The notes under the pieces are model-generated. The model made no database searches, had not been told where the DNA came from, and saw only the letters and a program-made list of their open reading frames with translations. Made by a program: the position numbers and the translations under genes. From CAUUCF01 sp963543695 (GTDB lineage: Bacteria; Pseudomonadota; Gammaproteobacteria; UBA9339), in NCBI GenBank assembly GCA_963543695.1, contig CAUUCF010000008.1:1-49631 (forward strand): 49,631 nt of DNA. The letters run 5' to 3'. This document shows, piece after piece, positions 8,248-16,343 of the stretch (positions are counted from its first letter, which is position 1; each line of letters opens with the position of its first letter).

Positions 8248-9328
8248 CCGGATTACCGATAAAGTGCACTAACCGATCCGCATTATATTCCTGAACTAAC
8301 GGATTGATCACTACTTCTAAATTACCTTCCATGATACTGCTAAGTTGATATAACGTTAAATTAATCCGATGATCCGTTAAACGACCTTGAGGAAAATTAT
8401 AAGTTCGTATTCGCTCTGAACGATCTCCTGTCCCCACCAAACTTTTACGAGTAGCTGCTTCTTGAGTTTTCTGTTTCTCACGTTCTATCGTTAATAATTT
8501 AGCTTTCAATAAAGACATCGCCCTCGCTCTATTTTTATGTTGCGACCTTTCATCTTGACATTCTACTACGATCCCCGAAGGAAGATGAGTAATACGAATA
8601 GCAGAGTCTGTTTTATTAACGTGTTGTCCCCCCGCTCCAGAACTACGAAAAGTATCTACTTTTAAATCACTAGGGTTTAATTCAATACTTTCAATTTCTG
8701 CCGCTTCTGGAATAATAGCTACCGTACAAGTAGAAGTATGTACACGACCTTGTGCTTCAGTTTCAGGTACCCTTTGTACGCGATGTACTCCTGATTCAAA
8801 TTTTAACTTCGCATACACCCCTTTACCGATAATACGCGTAATAATTTCTTTATAACCACCGTGTTCACCGTCGTTTTTATTGATAATCTCAAACTGCCAA
8901 CCTAGATTTTCTACAAAACGCATATACATTCTAAATAAATCGCCCGCAAAAATAGCGGCTTCATCCCCACCAGCCCCTGCTCTAATCTCTAAAAAAACGT
9001 TATACTGATCTTCTTCCTCTTTCGGTAGCAAAAGCCATTTCAGCTGCTCAATTAATCGTTGTTCTTTTTGCGTTAATTGTTCTAATTCCTCTTTAGCTAA
9101 TTCTTTACATTCAGGATCGTTAAGCAATAACTTCGTTTCTTGGATCACTTGACCATTATCTTGGTAAAGTTGAAAAATATCAATAATTTCGCGCAAAGTA
9201 GCGTATTCCTTCGATAGTTCTTTAAACAATTTCATATCGCTAACAACGGCTTCGTTACTCAGCTGCTGTGCTAAATTTTGATAACGAGTTTGTAAGCTTT
9301 TTAATTTTTCTAAAACAGACGGTTGCAT
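8234..9328 (-). CDS. prfA: Peptide chain release factor 1
   Basis: Class I release factor for UAA and UAG. The 364 residues match the family (E. coli 360). The peptide-anticodon tripeptide sits in RVPETEAQGR (PET, 188-190), the RF1 form rather than the SPF of RF2. The peptidyl-tRNA hydrolysis motif GAGGQHVNKT has GGQ at 233-235. The usual downstream partner prmC (hemK), which methylates the GGQ glutamine, is absent here and replaced by kdpA. The asmA-like gene ends directly before the start codon, so the two are probably co-transcribed. Confidence 0.97.
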   Translation of the reverse strand: MQPSVLEKLKSLQTRYQNLAQQLSNEAVVSDMKLFKELSKEYATLREIIDIFQLYQDNGQVIQETKLLLNDPECKELAKEELEQLTQKEQRLIEQLKWLLLPKEEEDQYNVFLEIRAGAGGDEAAIFAGDLFRMYMRFVENLGWQFEIINKNDGEHGGYKEIITRIIGKGVYAKLKFESGVHRVQRVPETEAQGRVHTSTCTVAIIPEAAEIESIELNPSDLKVDTFRSSGAGGQHVNKTDSAIRITHLPSGIVVECQDERSQHKNRARAMSLLKAKLLTIEREKQKTQEAATRKSLVGTGDRSERIRTYNFPQGRLTDHRINLTLYQLSSIMEGNLEVVINPLVQEYNADRLVHFIGNPDANS

Positions 9329-10660
9329 TTATTTGAATCTCAATGGCAATAAATTATTAAATTTGAAATTTTTTAAATTAATTTTTACGTGCGGTTTTTG
9401 CAAACTACCCGATAAAGTCAAAGGAATTTGTAAATCACCTAATTTCTGTACCGTCAACTGTAATTGTAAAACTCCTTGTAACTTTTCCAAATCGATTAAT
9501 CCTACTCCTTCTCCATGTAACGTTAATCCTTGCATCGATAATTGCTTAATCGCTAATTCCTTGTGATTTACCAAGCTAAAATCACCCTTCAACATTTTCA
9601 AAAGCGTATCGCTATCTGTTACTTTAGTGAATAGATTAGCTACAGGTAATACCGGCACTAATTTTTTAAAAATTTCCTTTTCTAAATTAAAATTTCCCCA
9701 AACTAAATCGGTTATCTGCACGTTACCAGTAACCTGACCATTATGCAGTTGATCTAACCGGTTACTAGGATTAGTATATTCTAAAGTACCGTTCATCTCT
9801 CCGTTAAACACCCAATTAGGATTATACCTTTTTAGGTAACTAAGGTCAAACCGCTGTAATCCCAAAGTCATTTTAATCTGCTGGTCTATAGTACCAGTTC
9901 CTTGTAATAACCGTTGTTGTTCAAAATCCCCAGTTAATTTGTTTATTTCAAACCGTTGACCATTGTGCGTCCATTCTAAATTCAAATGATCTAGCAATAA
10001 TTGTGCATCGTACGCTAAACGTTTTAGCGATAATTTTCCTTCTTTACCGAAAAGTTTTAAAATTTCTAAAACCGTACTACTTTTTGCGTTGACATCTACA
10101 TTCGATAAATCAAGGTTTAAATCTTCTAAAAACCAAAGATGATTTTGTAAATCAGTATAATAAACATTAAAATGTTTGTAAGAAAGGCGATCTACGATAA
10201 AACGATAACTAGTAGTTTTTGTGGAAGCAGGAATTACTTGAGTTTCTTGCTCCGTTGGTTGCTTTACTAGGCTACTTAAAGCTTTGATTTTCAGATCAAA
10301 ATTTTCGCAAACCATCTCCTTAATTTCTAATTTTTTCCATAAAAGTGCGAATAAACTAATCTTAATTTTTACTTTTCCCGCCGATAAGCGTTGTAAAGTT
10401 ACCGCTTCTTTTTCAGAAATCGATAATCTTTCCACCTCTAAAACTAAATTAGGAAATACTTTTAAATGGATATCCCCTTCAATGACTACTTTTCGATTAA
10501 GTTCTTGTTGGCAACAAGAAACGACCAATTGCTTTAAAGTATCTTCTTTTAAGAAATAAGCTACTCCTAATTTAATAGTGACAAAACTAAATAATAATAA
10601 AACTAATAAAGTAATTAAAATCCTTTTTAAATAAATTTTTATTTTAGTCAAATTCGGCAT
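9329..10660 (-). CDS. AsmA-family protein
   Basis: AsmA/TamB-superfamily proteins are inner-membrane-anchored periplasmic beta-taco proteins linked to outer-membrane lipid homeostasis. The 443-residue product has a basic N-terminus and one membrane segment (about 14-34). The AsmA N-terminal pattern follows: a helix, then NRKVVIEGDIHLKVFPNLVLEVERLSI split as in AsmA (VxxGxIxxxxFPxLxLxVxxLxL). The C-terminal half contains the repeated GxGxxDL and LxLxGSLxxPxV elements (VGLIDLEKLQGVLQL, GSLQKPHVKI). It is about 170 residues shorter than E. coli AsmA. It lies between icmB and prfA; a weak hairpin at 10678-10704 separates it from the Dot/Icm block. Confidence 0.82.
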   Translation of the reverse strand: MPNLTKIKIYLKRILITLLVLLLFSFVTIKLGVAYFLKEDTLKQLVVSCCQQELNRKVVIEGDIHLKVFPNLVLEVERLSISEKEAVTLQRLSAGKVKIKISLFALLWKKLEIKEMVCENFDLKIKALSSLVKQPTEQETQVIPASTKTTSYRFIVDRLSYKHFNVYYTDLQNHLWFLEDLNLDLSNVDVNAKSSTVLEILKLFGKEGKLSLKRLAYDAQLLLDHLNLEWTHNGQRFEINKLTGDFEQQRLLQGTGTIDQQIKMTLGLQRFDLSYLKRYNPNWVFNGEMNGTLEYTNPSNRLDQLHNGQVTGNVQITDLVWGNFNLEKEIFKKLVPVLPVANLFTKVTDSDTLLKMLKGDFSLVNHKELAIKQLSMQGLTLHGEGVGLIDLEKLQGVLQLQLTVQKLGDLQIPLTLSGSLQKPHVKINLKNFKFNNLLPLRFK

Positions 10661-10677
10661 AAATTTCCCTTTAAAAT

Positions 10678-10704
10678 ATCATACTTTTGAAAATAAAGTA
10701 TCAT
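10678..10704 (-). terminator. Weak hairpin between icmB and the asmA-like gene
   Basis: ATACTTT (10681-10687) pairs perfectly with AAAGTAT (10695-10701), with two further outer pairs across one mismatch and a seven-base loop. On the minus strand it is followed by ATATTTTAAA, only a partial T-run. It may end or attenuate transcription coming from the Dot/Icm operon. Confidence 0.35.
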
Positions 10705-10773
10705 AATTTACTGTTTTTATAAAGTAATTATAATTGCTAAACCATGATCTAATGGTTTTAAGAAGCTAAATTC

Positions 10774-13700
10774 TTATTCTAGACTCTCAAAATTACGGTC
10801 TTTATTATACGCTTCTATTATTTTACTAACTAATTGTTCGATCATGCCTTGTTTCACTTCTTGATCGATCACTCCTCCTTTTTCTTTTAGGTTAACTAAA
10901 ATATTTTCTAAATATTTAGTAACGGTACCTGAAGGGAATAAGTTAGCTAAAACCCGCCGCGTTTCTGCTGGACCGATTTTGGTATATAATTGGTTACGTA
11001 CGTTAGCATCTTCCGCGGTAGTATTAAAAGCCCACAATTCAATAGGACCTAAAGTAGAAGTTAGTAACTGGATGTTGTTCCCTTCTTTCGTTGCAAATTG
11101 TGCTAAAAAAGTAGCTCCCCCTTCTCTCGGACCATGCACACTTTGTTTAAGGGCAAGTTGAGCCGTTTCTGATAAACCAAAAATCTGAGAAGTTTTACGC
11201 ACGCTTTGTTCTGGACCAGCATCCATAATGAAAATCGAAGTAGCAAATTCTACCATTACCGGGTCAAAGTCATCAATCGATTGTGAAATTAAAGCTACCT
11301 GTACTTTCCATTTACGTCCTTCACGCATATCTACAACGACTTGGTCACGTACGGCTTTTGTATTAGCGGTACGATGAAATTCATCGTAAATAATCCTCTT
11401 AGGATCTTCTTTAATTGCGGCGATACGATGTTCATGGTAAACCCGGTAAATTTCAGGAATATCTCCTAAATGCGCTTCCGTTAAATAATAATCTCGCACT
11501 AATACGTAACGAGCTAACATATACATTACCGCTGTTTGTCGGTTAGCCGCATCACCACCACTTTTAGCCACTTCGTCCAAATCTAACGAAACAATCCGGG
11601 CTTCTCCTAAATCAAATTGTGTCGGTTGAGATAATACCGGATATTCACGTACCGCCGCCGAAATCATTCGTGCAAAAGCATTAATCAAAGATTCCCCCGT
11701 AGGAACCGTAATTTTTCCGTATAAATCCTCCACCGCAGAAGTCCTACAAATCGATGCGGCTTCCGCCAACAACGGCATTGCGTATTTTTGCGCTAATATT
11801 GCTTCGTGAATAAAACCGTTACTAAATAAAATATCGGTGATTTCCCACCAGGTAGTACGCGCATCGACGTTAAAACTAATTTGTTCTAAAACCCGATCTA
11901 TACGATCTTCAATACCGTAAGTAAAAATATTAGGGTTACCATCATCGGCACTATTTTTATATAGTTCGTCAACCACTAATCCTACCATATCGGTAATACC
12001 GTCATAAGGTTGATTGCTCCCTACCGGAGTCACCAATAAACTAATAAAATTAGTTAAAAATCCCCGTTCTTGTGGAGTAGGATAACGACATCCTAATTGC
12101 GTATCAAAAGGATTAATCGAATAATCAGCCAACATTCTCATGCGGTGATAAGCTACTTGATAACGTTGTTCTTCTGGTAAAGACTCCCGCAACAAAGAAA
12201 TTAAGCCGCTACTCGATGGTCCAATATCGATAATGGCAATTCTAGGTAGACGTTTAATCCCGTGGGCTAAACATAAAGCTAAGTTAATCGCATTCGATAA
12301 AACGGATTTACCCGAACCAGGACGTGCATAAATCAAATCAATCCAAGTCGTTTGCTTAGAAGAACCCGGCTGATACGGCCAAGGTTTACCGTCCGGCGAA
12401 CGAAATAGAATTGCTCCGTTACTCCAAGGAGAAGAAGGACGGAAAAAAGGTAACATGTATAAAACGCTAGATAAAGGCGCAATCGTAGGATTTGCATGGC
12501 TATCGCTCGAAACCCCTAACATCGTAGAAACTACCCCTCCAAAAGCATCTCCAGAAAATTCTGCAATATCACAAGATCCCCAACCTTCTAAAGATTTAGC
12601 TAATTGAGAAGTTCTAGTTCTTAAAGTTTTTAAATCATCCGAAGCGGCCCAAGTACATGCTGCTACCCGTAATTTAACAACCGCATCATCACCGTGTAAA
12701 TTTAAATATTTTAATAGATCAACGGCATCGTTAATTAACCTATTTTGAGCTGAAGTCCAACTTAAAATAGAACTAATCATACTTTTTAACCGTAATGATT
12801 CTAATCCATCCCCATCAATCAGGAAAGAAATCCGCCAAGGAATCTGCATCGGTAATAAACGTCCTAATAGTTCATTAAACAAATGAATATCTTTCGGAAA
12901 TAAATCAATATAAACACACGAATAAACTCGATCTCCAACTCGAGCAGTACGTAAATCTAAATTTTCCCCATCACGAGGAAACAATTGGCTAGCTAAAGAA
13001 GGCCACATTAAATCCGCTAGAGTAGCCGTATCTTTTTTAGGTTCTCGTACCGGAATAGGGTCACCCGGCAACAAAGGTTTCCAACTACGATCTGTAAATT
13101 CTGGATCAATACTACGACGTACCGTTTGCAAAGCGTCGTGCACTTCTAAAATTTCTACCACCATTCCTAATGCTAATAAATCGTTACGCACAGTTCTAAT
13201 AAAAGCATCATGAATATCTCGCAAATCAGTAATTGCTGCCATTAAATTTTGAGTTACCGCAAAAGGAGGAAGTTTATCTTTTTTAATTACTTCCATTTTA
13301 TCTTTATTGGCCTGCTTTAATTGCTCTTTCGTTAAAATGTTAGGTTTAGTCCACAAGACCAAATATACTTCTTCATGAGCACAATAATCCGCTAAATAAT
13401 TAACCCGCTCTTCAAATAAATCTGCTAAAGATAAAGATAAACGCTCCGCCGTTTCCCGTGCTGGCTGAAAAATATGCCTAATTTCATCGTTAATTTCATC
13501 TCGATTGTAAGAAAAATATACCTGAATCGAATGACCTTTTCGACTTAAGCTACTTTGAAAAGTTTTTAATAATCCGTTATGAAGATATTCAAATTCACTA
13601 CTACCAATTAAAGCTTTAACCCCATTAACCGTTAAGATCGTAATTAGTGAACCGTCATTTGCTACTAAAGTTTGAGGATCGTCTGCCGTTTGCAACTCAC

Positions 13701-13791
13701 AATAAGAAGCAGTAGTTTGTCCTAACGAATTAGAAATCCATGCAATTAACGCATCAACCGTATCAATAATATTATCAATTAATTTAACCAT
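10774..13791 (-). CDS. icmB: Type IVB secretion ATPase IcmB/DotO
   Basis: VirB4-like cytoplasmic ATPase at the base of the Dot/Icm apparatus. The 1005 residues agree with Legionella DotO (about 1009). The N-terminal half lacks membrane segments and matches the DotO-specific region; the Walker A motif ARPGSGKS is at 489-496 and a Walker B-like acidic stretch lies in RIIYDEFHRTAN. The protein ends in a charged helix. As in Legionella it is the last icm gene of this block, but icmF/dotU do not follow. It starts 20 bases after the icmJ stop. Confidence 0.96.
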   Translation of the reverse strand: MVKLIDNIIDTVDALIAWISNSLGQTTASYCELQTADDPQTLVANDGSLITILTVNGVKALIGSSEFEYLHNGLLKTFQSSLSRKGHSIQVYFSYNRDEINDEIRHIFQPARETAERLSLSLADLFEERVNYLADYCAHEEVYLVLWTKPNILTKEQLKQANKDKMEVIKKDKLPPFAVTQNLMAAITDLRDIHDAFIRTVRNDLLALGMVVEILEVHDALQTVRRSIDPEFTDRSWKPLLPGDPIPVREPKKDTATLADLMWPSLASQLFPRDGENLDLRTARVGDRVYSCVYIDLFPKDIHLFNELLGRLLPMQIPWRISFLIDGDGLESLRLKSMISSILSWTSAQNRLINDAVDLLKYLNLHGDDAVVKLRVAACTWAASDDLKTLRTRTSQLAKSLEGWGSCDIAEFSGDAFGGVVSTMLGVSSDSHANPTIAPLSSVLYMLPFFRPSSPWSNGAILFRSPDGKPWPYQPGSSKQTTWIDLIYARPGSGKSVLSNAINLALCLAHGIKRLPRIAIIDIGPSSSGLISLLRESLPEEQRYQVAYHRMRMLADYSINPFDTQLGCRYPTPQERGFLTNFISLLVTPVGSNQPYDGITDMVGLVVDELYKNSADDGNPNIFTYGIEDRIDRVLEQISFNVDARTTWWEITDILFSNGFIHEAILAQKYAMPLLAEAASICRTSAVEDLYGKITVPTGESLINAFARMISAAVREYPVLSQPTQFDLGEARIVSLDLDEVAKSGGDAANRQTAVMYMLARYVLVRDYYLTEAHLGDIPEIYRVYHEHRIAAIKEDPKRIIYDEFHRTANTKAVRDQVVVDMREGRKWKVQVALISQSIDDFDPVMVEFATSIFIMDAGPEQSVRKTSQIFGLSETAQLALKQSVHGPREGGATFLAQFATKEGNNIQLLTSTLGPIELWAFNTTAEDANVRNQLYTKIGPAETRRVLANLFPSGTVTKYLENILVNLKEKGGVIDQEVKQGMIEQLVSKIIEAYNKDRNFESLE

Positions 13792-13811
13792 TTTAACCTA
13801 ACTGATCTATT

Positions 13812-14477
13812 TTATAACAATTGGACATCCTCAATTGACTCCTGATCAACAAAATAATTACGATCCAAAAAAGTTTTAAAAGCTTCATTTGACCAAATAC
13901 CCGCTAAATGTTTAAACGCATGGTAATTAGGCAATAAACGTAAAGCACTTAAAATTTTTTCTTTCACTTTATCTACTATTGGTTCACTTAAATTCACCAT
14001 CAATTTTCCAAAAGTTAATGGATCATCCATCCCTTGTCCTAAGCAATCTGTAACCACACTACTACGTTCTTGTAACGATAAATATAAATCTTTAGCTTCA
14101 CTAAAATTAGCCATCCGTTCATTCATCACACAAAACAAAACGTGGCATAATCCGTTTAAGTCTTGTTGACTAATTTCTGGCAAATAAATTAATTTACCCG
14201 CTGAGTTATCAAGAATACCAACCGCATCCAAAAAGAAACATTGCGAACAAAAACAACAAGCCGTAACTAAATTATGCTGTTTATTATTGGTATAATTACC
14301 ATCCAAATTAACAATTTCTTGAGCTATTTCACTACGAAAACCGCAAAATTGACAAGTATAATTATCCCGTTTAAAAATAGCATCCCGATACTTTTCAAAT
14401 CCTGGATCCTTTTTTCGAATCATAAATAGCCGCCATCTACCAGAAACGGCGGCTATTTCTAATGCGTTCATCGTCAT
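13812..14477 (-). CDS. icmJ: Type IV coupling-complex protein IcmJ/DotN
   Basis: DotN is a zinc-binding protein that docks on the C-terminal tail of the coupling ATPase DotL. The 221-residue product has an HNH-like zinc site: CQFCG at about 42-46 and CCFCSQC at about 74-80, fitting a Cys4-type centre. The opening motif IRKKDPGFEKYRDAIFKRD is typical of DotN. No membrane segment is present, in agreement with a cytosolic subunit. It lies 7 bases after icmD and upstream of icmB, as in Legionella and Coxiella. Confidence 0.92.
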   Translation of the reverse strand: MTMNALEIAAVSGRWRLFMIRKKDPGFEKYRDAIFKRDNYTCQFCGFRSEIAQEIVNLDGNYTNNKQHNLVTACCFCSQCFFLDAVGILDNSAGKLIYLPEISQQDLNGLCHVLFCVMNERMANFSEAKDLYLSLQERSSVVTDCLGQGMDDPLTFGKLMVNLSEPIVDKVKEKILSALRLLPNYHAFKHLAGIWSNEAFKTFLDRNYFVDQESIEDVQLL

Positions 14478-14484
14478 TAACCAA

Positions 14485-14871
14485 TTAACTACCTGAACCT
14501 ACCGAGCTAACTCCTTCTCCTTGGAAACCTCCCATCGTTCCACCATCACTACCGAAAATACTATTCCCTATTGGTTTAATAATCGACGGCATAAAGATTA
14601 AAGCTACGCCTACTAATAAAATCGTAATAGGTGTCCCCATCGGTACTTGTTGAGGATTATCTTTATGTTGTTTGAATTTGAAAATGGCTGAAATTACCAT
14701 TCCGAAACCAGCTACGTATGCTACCCCCGTTACTAATTTTCCGATCGCTTCGAAATGTCCCATTAAAGTATTAGCGATCCCGCTCAAATCGTTACTTCCA
14801 CTTGCCGCCCAAATAGAAGTCATTAATCCTGATAAAAGACACCAGCCTAAAATTTTATACCTTTTTTTCAT
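14485..14871 (-). CDS. icmD: Dot/Icm inner-membrane protein IcmD/DotP
   Basis: Short integral membrane component of the type IVB system. The 128 residues (Legionella about 132) contain a cleavable or anchoring N-terminal segment (about 7-23), a second hydrophobic segment (about 47-62, VAYVAGFGMVISAIFKF), the conserved QVPMGTPITILLVGVALIFMPS region, and a Gly/Ser-rich tail. It is a remote relative of icmC, with which it shares the GxGMVxSAxxKFKxxKDNPxQ pattern. A good ribosome-binding site (AGGTGA) precedes the ATG. An 82-base AT-rich gap separates it from icmC. Confidence 0.92.
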   Translation of the reverse strand: MKKRYKILGWCLLSGLMTSIWAASGSNDLSGIANTLMGHFEAIGKLVTGVAYVAGFGMVISAIFKFKQHKDNPQQVPMGTPITILLVGVALIFMPSIIKPIGNSIFGSDGGTMGGFQGEGVSSVGSGS

Positions 14872-14953
14872 ATCTTCACCTTTTTAAACCTACTATTTTA
14901 CACTATTCCTTAATTATATATTATTATTTAATTAACTACAAGTTATTTAATCC

Positions 14954-15556
14954 TTATAATAATTCTAATCCAAACGTATTTTGGATAATTTTCAACGTCC
15001 AAACGATATTAATCGATAAAATCCCTCCTACTAAATGCAAAATTCCTTTACCTAAATTACCTGGTTGAGCATTACTTTGTGAAGCACGATTTAATAAAAC
15101 TAATCCTCTGATAAAGGAAATATAGCCAATAATTTTCATTAAAGCGACTGCTCCTTCTTTAGCTTCTCCCAAAGTGCCACTACTATCCGTAGTATATTTT
15201 AGAATCTGTGAACTCCCCCAAAAAGTAGCTACTCCAACGTTAATAGTAGTCGGTAAATAAAGTAATACTATTCCAATTAATAATTTTACTAATGAGCCCC
15301 TAATTCCGTCAGGAGCAGCTGAAGCACTAATTGATTTCCCAATATCTTTTAAGCGCATTAAAGCAGAAAGAATAAAGAAAAACCCCATGATATAAGACGT
15401 TGCAATAATTAATTTCGTAATGGGTTCTATATGTTCTTGTAATTTACCTAAGATACTAGCAATATCGTAAGCAATTTTTGATTCTGCTGCCGCGTTCGTC
15501 AGTAAAAAACCGAACAAACCGATAAAAAAACCAATACGATAACGTTTAACTATCAT
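14954..15556 (-). CDS. icmC: Dot/Icm inner-membrane protein IcmC/DotE
   Basis: Integral membrane component of the Dot/Icm system, 200 residues (Legionella IcmC about 194). It has an N-terminal hydrophobic signal or anchor ending at AAAES, then three further hydrophobic segments around 47-62, 88-105 and 167-190. The conserved core ITKLIIATSYIMGFFFILSALMRLKDIGK (split here: ITKLIIATSY then FFFILSALMRLKDIGK) matches DotE. The start overlaps the end of icmG by 11 bases, indicating translational coupling. Confidence 0.92.
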   Translation of the reverse strand: MIVKRYRIGFFIGLFGFLLTNAAAESKIAYDIASILGKLQEHIEPITKLIIATSYIMGFFFILSALMRLKDIGKSISASAAPDGIRGSLVKLLIGIVLLYLPTTINVGVATFWGSSQILKYTTDSSGTLGEAKEGAVALMKIIGYISFIRGLVLLNRASQSNAQPGNLGKGILHLVGGILSINIVWTLKIIQNTFGLELL

Positions 15557-16322
15557 AACGTCCTAACTTAATAATTGAGCCGTCTGCCGTAAAAATTAAA
15601 CCCTTTTTAGGGGCAATTAATTTAATCTCTCCGTACCCTGGTAAAATATCTCCTACTTTAACGTCGATACTATCTCCCTTTGCAGAAATCAACCACGCTC
15701 TCCCTGGCACTATCGCTCGGATGGTATATTTTTCCCGTTGTACCGTAGGTTTTTGATTAACTACTTTGGCTTTTGGTTGAGTAGTTAAACGATCTATTTT
15801 AACTTGCAAATCATCCATTTTTTGATTTAAAGCATCCGTTTGATTTTGCATTTCTATCATAAAAGCAGCAAGTTTCGATAAATCTTGTTGTAAAATCGCT
15901 ACGTTCTTTTCTAATTGTTGCAGTTCTTTTTTATCTGCGAACGATTCTTTATTTTGATTTTCGGTTTTTGATAACGTATCCATAAAATTTTGCACCGGTT
16001 TAGTCACTATTTCGGTACTAGATGGCGTTTTAGTTTCTTCGATAACATTATGTACTTGGGCTAATTCCTGAACCGCTTGTGAACGTGTTCTATTGGATGA
16101 AAAAACTAAAATTTTAAAAATAACGAATAAACTTAAAATCAACAAAACGATTTTCACGGTTCTAGGATTATTTTTCAATAAAGTTTTCACTTTACTCAAA
16201 TCTAATTTTTTTAGAACGCTTTTTTTATTTACTTTTAAAGGTTCAGCGTCATTTACTTTTGGAACTTCATTTTCCGCAAATTGATAATCCCCTTCTTCCA
16301 GTTGATTGTGTCGATTAACCAT
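15546..16322 (-). CDS. icmG: Dot/Icm core protein IcmG/DotF
   Basis: Bitopic inner-membrane protein of the Dot/Icm core, which in Legionella interacts with DotG and effectors. The ATG at 16322 is chosen because GGAG lies six bases upstream; an in-frame TTG at 16343 is an alternative. The protein has an acidic N-terminal cytosolic part, one membrane segment (about residues 59-75, VKIVLLILSLFVIFKIL), a coiled coil (about 120-175, heptads of Leu/Gln) and a globular C-terminal domain (YTIRAIVPGRAWLIS ... VKVGDILPGYGEIKLI) that is the conserved part of DotF. Confidence 0.92.
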   Translation of the reverse strand: MVNRHNQLEEGDYQFAENEVPKVNDAEPLKVNKKSVLKKLDLSKVKTLLKNNPRTVKIVLLILSLFVIFKILVFSSNRTRSQAVQELAQVHNVIEETKTPSSTEIVTKPVQNFMDTLSKTENQNKESFADKKELQQLEKNVAILQQDLSKLAAFMIEMQNQTDALNQKMDDLQVKIDRLTTQPKAKVVNQKPTVQREKYTIRAIVPGRAWLISAKGDSIDVKVGDILPGYGEIKLIAPKKGLIFTADGSIIKLGRYDS

Positions 16323-16343
16323 ATTTACTCCAAATTTTCTCAA